Below are positions 11,501 through 23,700 of a stretch of DNA of 64,000 nucleotides, piece by piece. The notes under the pieces were generated by a model. The model did not search any database and was not told the origin of the DNA. It was given only the letters and a program-made list of their open reading frames with translations. Origin of the DNA: Amanita rubescens (taxonomy: Eukaryota; Basidiomycota; Agaricomycetes; Agaricales; Amanitaceae); assembly GCA_015039365.1 (NCBI GenBank), contig WION01000002.1, positions 310,001-374,000 of the forward strand, in the 5' to 3' direction. The number at the start of each line of letters is the position of its first letter. Position 1 is the first letter of the stretch. The position numbers and the translations under genes are program-made.

Positions 11501-12500
11501 TCAAGCTTTCACTTTCCTCTTCTTATCCTTGGCTCCTCCAGACGTGACGGTTGTGACGGGTGGATGGCTTGCCTTTTTGTTTGATACCTCCTCATCTGAT
11601 GAGGTGCTATCGTGTTCCTCTTCGCTGTCATCATGCTCGTCCGAATCATCACTACCTGATATATCGGACCCTTCTGTACTAGGTGGCACCTCAGCAGCTA
11701 CGCGTTTCACGACAGCTGCTGGTGGAGATGGCTTCCTCACTGTAGGTGCAGTCACTTTCGTGCTCTTCTTAACCTTCTTTATGCTCTATATGGTCTGTCA
11801 ACTATATAGAATGCACAATATAGATGATACGTACTACGGCAGCAGCAGCAGCGTTAGCTGCCTCGACCTCTTCCGCGGTGCGGTTGTCGTACGCTTTTTT
11901 ATCTTGAGAGTACCGCTCCTTTGCGTCCGCCATGAATTGGTGGTAAACCTGCATCGCGTCAAGATTGTATAACGCTCCAATGACGCGTCATAAACACTTA
12001 CAGCCTTGTCCTCCTCGCTCATTTCCTGCCACTGCTTAGATATCATGGTGAGCAGCTCACTGTTCGACATGTTTGGGTTAGACGCCTTGAGTTTCTTGCG
12101 CACTTCATTTTGGAAGAAAATGTAAGATGATGCAGGACGCTTGGGAGCATTCGGATCCTTCGGCTTGCGTTTTCGCCTCTTGGGTGCTTCTGTGTCGTCG
12201 CCAGCTTCACTCTTGCGTTTCCTTTTACCGCCTGTCGCCTTGTCGTCCGCGGCTACATCTGGCTTGGCGGCGACAGCGAGATCGCGCAACATAAGCGCGA
12301 CAGGAGAATCGACCGAGGAAGCACCTCCGTCGACGAACGCAGCAAAAGCGTCTGCGACACTAGCGCATTTTCTCATGGAATCTGCGACGGCAGCAAGGCT
12401 ATTGAGGAGCTAAAAAAAATAAAATAGAGAGGTGAATGAAAGGGACGGGGGCGGAAGAAGAGAGACTGACCTGGGACTTGTGTTGTTCGAAGTCGGCCAT
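11501..12500 (-). CDS. HMG-box nuclear protein
   Basis: Four exons (12500-12471, 12409-12002, 11948-11835, 11785-11501) sum to 278 residues. A basic linker (KRRKRKPKDPNAPKRPASSY) leads into one HMG box at about residues 105-170 (FFQNEVRKKLKASNPN, SKQWQEMSEEDKAVYHQFM), the typical non-sequence-specific DNA-bending fold with the PNAPKRP entry motif. A Lys/Glu-rich tail, a Ser/Asp/Glu acidic stretch (SDSDEHDDSEEEHDSTSSDE-like) and a basic end (KDKKRKVKA) follow, as in HMGB-type chromatin architects. The first exon encodes only ten residues, MADFEQHKSQ. It is likely a chromatin or transcription architecture protein; the exact yeast counterpart (Nhp6 or Hmo1 class) is not settled by the sequence. 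Confidence 0.9.
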
Positions 12501-12802
12501 TGATGTGATTAGAACCAAAATCGAACAAAAAGGTGTGTGTCTCAGACGTGCGTGGGAATATGCATAAATTTAATCGGAGCTTGAATTGCGTTATATGCCA
12601 GTCGACACCGCCCAAACGACTTGGTTCTCAACAACGTTGAAGACTGCGCAGACCCGCTGACTCGGCGGAACGCAACCCCAGAGACGCTTGTAGTGTGTGG
12701 CCAGCGTGGACGGGTGAGGTCGCCTGTTCAGGTCTCTCTGGATAGCCGTTTTAGTTGCCTTACTGAACGCTTGAGCCTCGATAAAAAAAAAAAGAGTATC
12801 GG
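12501..12802. promoter_or_regulatory. Head-to-head spacer, HMG gene / PNUTS-like gene
   Basis: The start codons are 302 bp apart and diverge. An A-rich run (12782-12793) lies just before the plus-strand ATG. No further element is recognisable. Confidence 0.5.
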
Positions 12803-15800
12803 ATGGATCCTAGTTTGTACACTCAATGGGTACAACACCCTCAGTTGTTGCCGGATTCCCCCCAGCACGTTCAACATGTCCAGCATGATCCACGCTCCTC
12901 CTCTTCTCTCGCAGACGACTGGTCAAAAGATCGTGCAACTCCGACAACACAGGCTCCCCCCACAAGTTCATCCCATAACTCAACCACCACCCTCGACATA
13001 AGTGATTTTACCACCCTTGGAGATATTGGAGGTGAGATCCTCACTTTTTAGGTTCACATGTACAGCGTGTTAATCGCGTTTTCTCAGCGTCGTCGGCTTC
13101 ATCATCATCGTCGGTGGCTTCTCCGACGCAGTCCTTTTTCGCTTCTTTTCCGCATAGCAACTATTTCCTTCCCTCATACAATCACATACCTTACGGTTCC
13201 CCGTGGCCAACGACGTCTGTACCGCTATCTAGCTACTCCACTCTTAATGGTGCAACTAGTACCTCTAATGCCGGTTCACCACCTGCTCCATTTCCAAGTC
13301 AGCAACAGTCACAGGCTCAGCAGATGTCCCCCACGCTATCTCCCCAACAGTCCCAATCCCAGCAACAGCAAGTGCAATCCCAGCCCGCACAACAACAGCA
13401 AGCGCCACCACCTCAGCCGATGGTGATCGAGTACGTTTATATTCTTGAAATCACTAAAAAAGCGAATTACCAAACTATATACAGCCCTGCCTTGACGACC
13501 ATTTCAACGCCTAGCTCTAACCCTTTGCAGCAACTCTACGCACAATCGGCTCATTACTTGTCCCAGCATCAGCAACAACGCTCACCATTTCAGTTATCAC
13601 AACTTCATCCACAATTATCTTATGTATCATCTTATTACCGGCAACAACAACCTCCTTCGCAAGGGACTTTGTCACCACAAGCCCTACATACGCCCTCGAG
13701 CTCGCTTCTGTCTGGTGTTCCTGTAACGTCCTTTTATGGTCACATGAAACCAGCGGGTGCTGGACCAAGTTCCGAAGCATCACCGTCGGCCGCTCTTTCG
13801 CCACAGGAACGGAAACAGCAGTTTCAGGCATCTGTCAAACCTCTTCTTCAGCCTTCCACATTCACTGGCGCTCAAGCGGTGCATACGTTGGTTCAGAAGA
13901 TCGCAGATTTTGGCTCACAAGACGTGGATTCAACAACACGACTGGAGATTCTAACCAAAATACGGGATAGTGCTGGTAATCATTATTTCCGAGCATGGTC
14001 TGAAAACCCTGTCGCGATAGACATCACTCGCGAGTGGCTCAAATCTGCATATACCTCCAAAGACGATGAATCGATGGTCGAGACAATAATGCCCCTATTA
14101 CATGTAAAGATTTCAGGCCAGATTATGATCCTGAACTAACGTCTGGCTCAATTAGATTATTGATCGATTACCTCTTTCAGTCGAATCCCTCAAAACTTCA
14201 AAGCTAGGCAAGATTGTGGTCAAGCTGGTCAAGGACCCACCTACGCCTGGTGAGTGTCTTTTCATGAAGAACCTTGTATTCGTCTGCGTGAGACGAGATG
14301 AAGCTGTGTTCTTCATCTTCGTTATATTACAGCACGGTCTCTCCTCGACAACATGAGAAAGTATATAATAGATGTATCTAACTTCGTGATTTTTGTTTGC
14401 TCGTGAATCGCAGCTGTCAAGGATATGGCATCCAACGTCGAACGAAAATGGCGTCAGATCTTAGAGGGCATCACAAAGCCAACTGACAGTAAAATTCCGG
14501 AGGGTATGTCACGTCAGGATAATCTACATAGATCATCATCTTAAAATATGAATAGATTTGAAAGCAAAGAAACGGAAGCCGAGCGAGTCTCTCCCAGTCA
14601 AAAATGCCCCTCCACCTAAGAAACCAGCTGTGGGCACTCCTTCCTCTTCAAAACCTGTGGTCGTGAAGAAGGAGACCAAGCCCGTAGCTCCGGCCGTCAA
14701 GGACGCAAAGCTGGATACGTCATTTTTCTCAGCGCCTAAACCGAAGCCAAAACTCCCAAGCTTTAAGAAGGCGCCCCCTGCCCCGGTTTCTGTCAAGAAG
14801 GAGCCTGATCCAAATGTCGCACAACCGTCTGCTATCGATCCATTCCAAGAAGCCCTTAAATTTATGGCCAAGAATCGGAAGGATATACCTGTCGTTTCAA
14901 CGCCTCCACCAACAACTCAGCCATCTGCCGCAAATACGCCACCTCCGGGACTTGCCAAGAATGGAAAGAAGAAGAAATCTGTCACATGGGCTCCAGAAGG
15001 TCAACTTGAGTCGGTACGCCTCATTGAGAAGGCTATCTATGACGACGATCCAGTAGATGTCAGCTGCTCTCTTTTATCGTGTTTCCTGTATTGTACATTA
15101 ATATGTCTTGTTCTGTTTCATGTTCTGCCTTTCTCCAGGGTATACATACAGCTCACAGTCTGCGCGACCTGGATCGGGGAGAGGGAGCTGCGTTGCATGC
15201 GCACCTGTTTGAAGAAGCACTTGATTGGTCCGAGCCACTTCGTAAGCAAATAAAGTTTGTGCTACAAAAAGAAAGTTGGCTGATTGTCGCTTACGACAGT
15301 GATCGAAATACCAATAGACGTTGAGACGCATCCGCGGGGTGATAATAGTGTAGAAAAAGTGACTCAGGAACAACGAGAACAGACGGCACTGGGGGCAGTA
15401 TATTCCAACGCTCTTATTCCCGATTCGCCCACCGAGCCGGCATTTGTTATGCCAGATGATGAGGTCGATAAAGAGGTCAAGAGGATGACCTCTGGACCAG
15501 AGGTGGACGCTATATTTTGGAGTTCGGGACCTATGCCAGCACCACATTTTGCTAACGCTACGGTTGCTGAGCTTGTCCATCAGCTGAAGAAAGGGAATAG
15601 CGATCCAGCACTGAATGGCATGACGTCATTCAGTGCCCAGGGATTAGATTTCCGAGCAGTTGGTCTTAATGCGAATCCCACGCTGTCTGCAGTGGTGGAC
15701 CTTCCGCAGGAGGAGCTGCAGGTGCTATTACAGAAACTACAAGCGCAACAATACCCGCAGCCGAATCAGTCACAGCCGTCTTACGGCAACGCTGATCAGG

Positions 15801-16212
15801 CGTGGACAGCGACACCCCATCAATTTCCAACCGATTATGGACAAGGTTTTAATCAGGACGATACAGACCAAGAACGGTGGGGTGATGAGAAAGGACGGGG
15901 TCGCGGCCATGGCCGCGGTGGCCGGGGTCGTGGAGACGATGGCTATAGACATCACAATAAACGAAAACCATGCAGTTTTTTTGCAGCAGGAAGGCGAGCA
16001 TCAGATCTCTTTTTCTTTTCTTTGCAGTTTCCTCCCCCACCCAATCATTTATTTAATTTGCCCCTCCCCTTCGCTTACTCTTATATTCATCAACGCCCTT
16101 CATTTTTAATTGATTCCAAAAATGAACAAGCAAAAGAACTAATGATACCTCCGAAACTAACAGATGCAAATATGGTGACCAATGTGACTTTGCTCACGAG
16201 ATCTATTCGTGA
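12803..16212 (+). CDS. PNUTS-like PP1 regulatory protein
   Basis: Nine exons (12803-13031, 13088-13430, 13485-14103, 14156-14249, 14414-14503, 14556-15058, 15139-15241, 15300-15993, 16164-16212) sum to 907 residues in frame. Order of parts: Ser/Gln-rich N-terminus; a TFIIS N-terminal (LW) domain (IADFGSQDVDSTTRLEIL, ITREWLKSAY, LSVESLKTSKLGKIVVKL, VERKWRQILEGI); a basic Pro/Lys linker; KKKKSVTWAPEGQL, an RVxF-type PP1-docking motif; an RGG-like stretch (GRGRGHGRGGRGRGDD); and a terminal CCCH zinc finger (CSFFAAGRCKYGDQCDFAH). This is the order found in metazoan PNUTS/PPP1R10, whose PP1 module acts on Pol II and Spt5 near termination sites; fission yeast Ppn1 is the related fungal subunit. The finger is completed only if the last intron uses a GC donor. 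SPT4, the partner of Spt5, is also in this window, though unlinked. Confidence 0.9.
15994..16163 (+). other. Probable GC-AG intron in PNUTS-like gene
   Basis: After AAACCATGCAGT...GGAAG (ends 15993) there is no usable GT, but GCGAGC follows. The acceptor CTAACAG ends at 16163. Joining gives AAGR-CKYGDQCDFAH, four zinc ligands with CCCH spacing and an immediate stop. At 170 nt the intron is longer than its neighbours. Confidence 0.8.
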
Positions 16213-16762
16213 GGTTGCTTGCGCACACGCGATCCGACTCGCGACAGTCGCGCGAATTGTGCCTTGGTTTTTTTTTCTTTTTTTAAAGTTTCGTTCCCTA
16301 CCGTTTCGTTCCCTACCTCCTTTATGCGGGTAACGCTGGCTGTTGGTGACCTTTTTTTTTTGCAACGAAAAGGAAACAAACGATAATGATTAATGTTTAT
16401 ATGGCATTTGTATACCACCTTGCATTTAGCTCTTCCACGCACTCTCTCAAGGTACACTAAACACGCTTGCGCATTTACGGGCATTAAAACGTTTTCTAAT
16501 GTGCATTTTTTTTTTATACGAGAGATGAGAGGGAAGAAGATATTCTTATTTGTGTAGGTGCTATACAAGATACACTGGACCAATGATAAATAACGGGGTG
16601 ATAAAACAAATCGTCTCCAAGAGATCCTAGTAAGATATAGTGTAAGGTACATCTATTGCAACGCAAATCGGACGGGGAGATAAACAGATGCGCAAAAGAG
16701 AGCAAGATGATATAAGAGCAAAGCAAGAGAGATTAACGAACGTGTTACGGCGGTGGGGGTTA
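16213..16762. other. Convergent 3' region
   Basis: The stretch between two convergent stop codons holds several T-runs on the plus strand (for example around 16268-16290 and 16508-16516), suited to 3' processing signals. No gene is seen. Confidence 0.4.
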
Positions 16763-19700
16763 TCATCCTCCTCCCGCCGCTCGCCCTCGTTTTCGTTGAG
16801 GTCGTTTTGCAGGATGTTGGTCACCATTCGATATCGTGGGTGACGCAACGTCAGAAGTTTGCTTCCGCTTGAGGGTAGGCGTGTTGTGAGTTGCACCTGA
16901 CGAGACCGTTGGAGAAGCTGCCGGTGCGGTGGACGAGGAGCCTTGAGACTGTTGCTGTTGTTGTTGAGGTATCGTTTTGTGCTGTTTGTGAGGTGAATTT
17001 GATGCGGAGGATGGTGTATTCTGCGGAGAGTTCATGTTGAGACTTGAGCTGGTACTGGCGTGCGGATTCGTGACGGATGGTGGGGCGCTCGAGTAAAGTG
17101 TTCCACCATGACTTAAAGGAGGCGGTCCATTGCTTGTTGTTGTAATGAAGGTGAAAGTATTGGGTGGGTTGCTGACGGGATTACCGTTCGATAGAGCGGG
17201 ATTGAACGTGCCATAACTTTGACTCTCACGTAGATGTGCAGCAAACTTTTTCAACGCCTCTGCATATAAAAAAAAAAAAGTCATTAGCAGCTGAATACTA
17301 GTCACATTGTCGTGGTACTGACCAAGCGGCCCCAGATTGTGTTCGGTTGAATACACGATTAAATCAGACATTTGTCCTACACTTTCCGCAAGCTGTTCAT
17401 TTGCCCAGTTATGATAGTATCAAGCTAGCCGTTGCAGAGAACTTGCCTCGAGACACCGCATAGTGGCTTGAGGGATGCCAAATGCGTTGACAGGTTCCCC
17501 GGGTATTAGACTTCGCTCAATCAGAATTCTCGGCTCTTCCCATTTGGTCCCCTCGTCCTGCTGCAGCTGCATGCCGTTTATCATGGGTGTGGGCTCCTTG
17601 CGCACGCTCGTCGAGTCAGACAAGCGCGAATTCATCACTGTATCGACCGAGATGAATTTTTCGTGCTGGTCGGCATCGAATTGCAAGTTCTCGAATTTGA
17701 GATGACGTTGGCCACCTTGGAAGGAGGCTGTTATATCTGGGGTTGCAGATGCAGGTTGCGATACGACAACGTGTGCGGTCATTGGACCTTTCAGTGTGAC
17801 CGTATACCCGTTGTTATAGCGGTATGTCCAGATCGCCAAGGGGCACTCGATGACACAGTGATTAGGACCACCAGCAAAAGATCGTTCTCTGGCGCCGTCT
17901 AGGGACAGCGTCATAGATTTGACTCCTGACTGAGTAGTGACGAGGAAGAACCGTGGAAGTATTGGTACGCCAATTTCTGCAACAAAATTTAGTAACCAAC
18001 GGGATCATCGCCCGATATGACCCACCGAAAGGTTTCGCCTCTGTGCGTTGATTATCCTTCCATAATGTTATTTTCATAATGGCCGTAGGTGTGAAATACT
18101 CTTTGATGCATTCTTCCCACCATAATAGGTGCAATTTCTGAAACAACGGTCAGGTTCTGAACTCGGAAGATGAAATTCAACAGACTTTAGGGCTCTCACC
18201 GGCGAGAATGCCGCTGAACTGGAGCAATCGTTGGATGCCTTGCCCTGAACCAACCCCCGAAGCCCTGATTTGGAAAGGTCAGGAAAGGTAACAGGAGAGG
18301 CATCGAATACGTACACATTAGACTGTGGTTGAACGGCAAAGTTTCTATTTGAGGGATCAGTAGCTGGAAGAGAGGGTGGCACTCCCGGGGGTCCCTGGGG
18401 TGCTATTGGCTGCTGAGGCGGTCTCGGAGCAATATTAACAGGTCCTGGGCCAATACTAGGATGCACGGGCTGTGCATTGGTTGGAGCAACGGGTATCCGC
18501 GGGTTGTTGACATTTAAGGAATTTTGTGAAGGAGTGCGTGGACCTGATTGGGATGGGGGCCGTCCTGGTATCAGTTGTTGCGGTTGAGATGAAGGCCGTT
18601 GAGGATGTGCAGCGGTTTGGCGGGGCGATTGTTGGTGAAGGGGTGGCTGAAAGGGTGGCTGAGCTTGAGGCAGTGAAGGATGTAGATTGTGTTGAGATGG
18701 GGGACGCGGAGGTTGGATATTGAAAGGACTTCCAAAAGTGTCTTGCGGTGCAGTCATTTGTTCAAGCTGCTGCGCCGGCGTCAACTGAAAGCCGGGTCTA
18801 GTAGGGGTGCCACCTGTAGGATTGATCATTGAACCAGGCATAGACGGGGGTATATCCGATATCTGAATTGGGGAATTCGAGGGATGAGCAAATGAATACT
18901 GACCATTATTCGCGACTCGGGTGGCGGTAGGGCCTTGGGGGAATTGTGAACCCGGAAAGCCCATGGCGAACATGGCATTGTTCATCGTATTGTCTGGAGT
19001 CATGCGAGTTCGGTTAACGGGAGTTTGTGAAGGGCCTGGAGTGGCCATGGCTATGTTCGGATTATGGGCTTGCGGACGAGAGCCGGGACGGGGTGAAGAC
19101 GATATCGGTAGCTGATTGGGCATTTGAACTGAATTTTGCAAATTAGGCTGGGGATGTGAGGACGGCATTCCCTGAGGAAAAGAGACCTGGCCGATCTGCG
19201 CTGGCTGGTTCAGACTGCCCATAGCTGAGCCCGTACGTGACATATTTTGGGAGATGGCAGAGTTGGGAGCACCTTGCCTGGCCATTGCCATTGCCATCTC
19301 GGGAGTGATGTTACCCATCGGAGGCTGCATGCGCTGCTGGGGCTGCTGCTGAACCTGGCGAAGATGGGGCTGAATTGGGTTCTGCGGGTTCATGGTAAGG
19401 TTACCGGTGATATGAGCAGGGGTTGGATTGAGTGCCTGTGGTTGAGGAGGCACACGGCGAGGGCCTAGATTTTGAACTTGCTGCTGGATATTTGATTGAG
19501 GAAAAAGGTGGTTTTGACCGAGGCCTGAAAGGGGTGGACCAGATGGACCAGTAGGCTGTCTCATGATCTGTTGTTGCATGCGAGGCTGTTGCTGCTGGTG
19601 AGAAGGGGGAAGGTTTTGAGGTTGTTGAATTGGAATGAAGCGTTGAGGATTCTGATGATTTCCGGGTAGCATTGGGTTCTGGGATTGAGCGGAGGGCGGG

Positions 19701-19837
19701 AGACCCATGTGAGACTGCGGGTGAGGTTGCTGAGAAGAGGATTGAGATGGATTTTGTATGAATGTAGGATTTTGTAGTCCAAGTGGCATAGATCCTTGTC
19801 GTAACATCTCAGCATGCGCACGTACGTTGGCGTTCAT
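16763..19837 (-). CDS. LIM-domain-binding (LDB/PtaB/Adn1-like) co-regulator
   Basis: Transcriptional adaptor of the LDB1/SEUSS family (fungal PtaB, Adn1, Mfg1), which dimerises and bridges DNA-bound factors controlling adhesion and morphogenesis. Start at ATG 19837 (MNANVRAHAEML); an upstream in-frame GTG is not used. The first ~500 residues are Gln/Pro/Asn-rich. After a 50-nt intron comes ASGVGSGQGIQRLLQFSGIL, then KLHLLWWEECIKEYFTP, MKITLWKDNQRTEAKPF, EIGVPILPRFFLVTTQSGV, GGPNHCVIECPLAIWTYRY and FENLQFDADQHEKFI, which are the conserved LDB dimerisation core. The C-terminus is Ser/Thr/Gln-rich and ends in a basic nuclear-localisation-like KRPQRKRGRAAGGG. It is divergently paired with IMP3, 66 bp away. 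Confidence 0.92.
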
Positions 19838-19903
19838 TGAATTGAAGCGAGTGAACGCAAACGGCGGGAGACTTGAATCTCTCACACGTGGCTTTCAACT
19901 CCC
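19838..19903. promoter_or_regulatory. 66-bp head-to-head spacer with CACGTG
   Basis: Only 66 bp separate the ATG codons of the LDB-like gene and IMP3. The palindrome CACGTG (bHLH/Cbf1-type site) lies at 19885-19890, 13 bp before the IMP3 ATG. Transcription start sites probably overlap or lie within the opposing gene. Confidence 0.5.
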
Positions 19904-20612
19904 ATGGTCCGCCAACTCAAATTCCACGAACAAAAATTACTCAAACACGTTGATTTTCTATCTTGGAAACAAGAAAAAAATCATAGAGAGATCAACGTCC
20001 TTCGTAGATACCACATTAACGACAGGGATGATTATCTCAAGTATAATAAAATCTCTGGTTCCCTCAGATCTTATGCACACCGCCTTTCCCTTCTCCCCGC
20101 AAAAGACTCATTTCGAGCTCGAATGGAAGCTCAACTCCTCTCAAAACTCTATGACATGGGCGTCCTCAACTCTTCAGCAAAACTCAGTGACATCGAGAAC
20201 AAGTTGACCGTCACTGCTTTTTGTCGCCGTAGACTTGCAGTATTCATGTGCATGTCAAAAATGGCCGAGACCGTTAGTGCGGTAAGTCCACCCCACCATT
20301 AACGTCACGCACGCGTCTCATTTTGCGCGCAAGGCAGTAAAATTTATTGAACAGGGTCACGTTCGCGTCGGACCAGACACAATAACGGATCCGGCGTTTC
20401 TAGTGACGCGGTGGGTGATGCCAGTTGTGCGCTGAATAATATATAACGTATCATTAGACATATGGAAGACTTTGTGACCTGGGTAGACACCTCGAAATTA
20501 AAGAGGACGATCATGAGTTACAACAACGAGGTCAGTGACTTTTTCAATACGTGCTGATGACGCATCTAACGGTAAATAATGCGCGTAGCTCGACGATTTT
20601 GATCTTTTGTAG
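19904..20612 (+). CDS. IMP3: U3 snoRNP protein Imp3
   Basis: S4-domain subunit of the U3 snoRNP/SSU processome in the nucleolus, which helps U3 pair with pre-18S rRNA. Exons 19904-20281, 20334-20410, 20458-20530 and 20589-20612 give 183 residues, the family's normal length. Landmarks: [73 protein letters not shown], then the S4 RNA-binding part [20 protein letters not shown] and the end [14 protein letters not shown]...DDFDLL. All conserved blocks are present and all introns are about 50 nt. Confidence 0.97.
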
Positions 20613-20713
20613 AGATAGAAATTATTAGAGACGTTGTATATTATCATGTGTAATTTATAAGCGGATATTCCCAGTGCGCGGCACTCACCTCTCACTCACA
20701 CTTCCCCGCCATC

Positions 20714-23700
20714 ATGGCAGAGGCAGGTGAAGGAAACATCAAGGTCGTCGTCCGATGTCGCCCATTAAACACCCGCGGTGCGCAATTGCCACCATTTCCA
20801 ACTTTCTCCATGTCTCATTCCGTCCGACAGAACTCGCCCGCGGCGCGAAACCGCTCATTAGGATGCAAGGAAACCAGACATTTCTCGACCCCCCAGAACA
20901 TGGTTCTTCCCAAGACACCAAACGTGCAACCGAGCGGAAAACCATGTCGTTCAGTTTCGATAAAAGCTACTGGTCAGCTGGGCCTAGGGATGACCCTGGT
21001 TACTGCTCCCAACAAACGCTCTTTAATGATTTAGGGAAAGAGTTGCTGGCACATGGCTTTGCTGGTTTTAATGCATGCATCCTCGCGTGTAAGTTGCCTT
21101 GTGTCCCACGTCATCGCTGCGCTGATAGTTTGCGTCTCTGAACAGACGGTCAAACGGGTATGATTACGGATGGTTCACGCGCTAGCCAAAAACTGACTCT
21201 CTGCAGGATCGGGGAAATCATACAGGTATGTTGTCAAAGTACCCATGTCCGAATCCTATGCTTCTTGCTAACAGGAAGCTAAAGTATGATGGGATGTAAG
21301 TTGCCGGTTGTGATATTTCGCGTTGTCCTTTTGATCAACACGTTGAATAGATGGCCCAGACAAGGGCATTATTCCGCTCACTTGTCTGGAGCTTTTCGAT
21401 CGCGTTGCATCTCGGACGGCGGCTGATTCAAATCTCAAGATCTCGGTAGAAGTGTCCTATATAGAGGTACACTCGCACACACACAGCCGTAAAACCCGTG
21501 CTGTATGCTAACGCCTTGCGCAGATCTATAATGAGAAAGTTCGCGACTTGTTGAATCCTAAAAATACAGGAAACCTTCGCGTTCGTGAACATCCGAGTTT
21601 AGGACCATATGTAGAAGACTTGTCCAAACTTGTCGTAAGCAGTTACGACGAAATGATGACCTTGATGGATGAAGGCAACAAGGCGAGGACAGTCGCTGCG
21701 ACAAACATGAATGAGACGTGCGTACCGCGCCGTGGCCATAGGATAGGGCTGCATTCTTGATCACCTGCATAGATCATCGCGTTCGCATGCCGTGTTTACT
21801 CTCTTGCTCAGCATGAAAAGACATGACGTCGAGACGAATATGGACACGGAAAAGGTGTCACGGATCAGGTTGGCAGACGCTCATATAACCTTTTTTTTTG
21901 TCTTTGCTCACGAGTTGTTGTAAAGTCTGGTGGACTTGGCTGGTTCTGAGAGAGCTAATTCGACCGGTGCAACCGGACAACGGCTGAAAGAAGGAGCCAA
22001 CATTAACAAATCGTTGACGACTCTTGGCAAGGTCATTTCTGCTCTCGCTGCCGCAAGCGCGTCCGATGGTAAGAAAGGGAAGAAGGGGAAGACTGAAGAA
22101 TTCATTCCTTATCGTGATTCGGTGAGAGACGCGTCCCTCCAGGCACTCTATGCCCTCTTGTTGATGAATCACTTCAGGTCCTTACATGGCTTCTCAAAGA
22201 TAGCTTAGGCGGTAACTCAAAGACAGCAATGATTGCTGCCATTTCTCCTGCAGACTACGAGGAAACCCTCAGTACCCTTCGTTATGCCGACCAGGCGAAG
22301 AAGATAAAGAACAAAGCTGTCGTTAATGAGGATCCTAACGCGAAGCTCGTACGCGAACTCAAGGAGGAATTGGAAATGCTTCGTGGTATGACCCTATCGG
22401 ATTCCTTTGCATCACTATGTATCTAATCAGGAAATTAATAGCTCGCGTCGCCACCGCATCAGGCGGCGAAGGCACCTTTGATCCAACGGTACCGGCAGAG
22501 AAGCAGATAGTCACCTATCAGACCAAAGATGGTCGGATCAAGACCGTTACGAAGGCCGAGCTTCAGGAACAGATGGAGGCTAGCGAGAAGCTTATGCAGA
22601 GCCTGAACGAAACCTGGGAAGAGAAATTACAGAGGACTCATGAGGTGCAGAAGGAGCGGGAGAAGGCTCTCGAGGAATTGGGTATCACTGTGGAGAAGAA
22701 TTTGGTGGGCGTCCACACACCCAAGAAGGTGAGGGGGATTTTGTATGGTACACCTTGCGTTGAGCATAACTGACCCGTCTTTCTTCGATCAGATGCCTCA
22801 CCTTGTTAATCTGGTACGTACTCCCTTTTACTTTCCGAATCCGTGCATACGATTGACTGCCTTGCAGAACGAAGGTCAGCTGGAACTATTTTGCGCCAGT
22901 TCGTTTGGGCTCATCATTGCTTGCGTTAGATCCGTTGATGAGCGAATGTCTTATATATCAAATAAAACCTGGGACCACTATGGCGAGTGAAAGCTTACCT
23001 CCTATATACGACGATCGTCGCTCAAGGTTGGCTAAAATTAGGTTGGCCGGTTAGATAGCGATAAGCCTGCCGCTATACGACTAAGCGGAGAGAACATCTT
23101 AGAGGAACATTGTTTCTTAGAAAATAATGACGGAAAGGTTTTCATTCAGAGTTTACCAAATAGTGTTACGGTAAGGAAGTTTTCATTGACTGGTTTTAGT
23201 CAAGTCTGAACCCCCCATGCAGTTCCTTAATGGAAAGCAAATAATACCCGATCAGGTAAGCATTTATAGCGCCGTTGCATTTAATTGCGAATGAGGATGG
23301 TTTGCTAGCCTTATAAACTACGTTCTGGATACCGGATTATACTCGGTTCGTGCTTCTAGGGACCTTTCGCAGTCTTTTTATTCAATGTTTTTTCCTCAGG
23401 TGATAATCACGTGTTCAGATTCAACAATCCAGAAGAAGTTCGCAAGCAGAGAGACCGTGCTACAGCCAAGTCAAATTTGCAGAATAGTATTTCCGCCAGT
23501 GATTTGGAAGGAGGCGAATCAACGCGTCCTGACTCTCCGACATCGTCCACCGGCGAAATCGATGTCGACTGGACTTTTGCGAAGCGTGAGGCAGCATTCG
23601 CCCGACTCGGGCTGGACCCCGCACTAGATAGCCTGCCGGATGATGACCTCAACAAGCTGTTTGAGAAGATTACCAGAGTGAAGACCATGCGTGATCACAA

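Noticed and set aside
19838..19885. N-terminal extension of the LDB-like gene
   Set aside because: The extended frame begins with GTG, not ATG, and runs into the spacer shared with IMP3.
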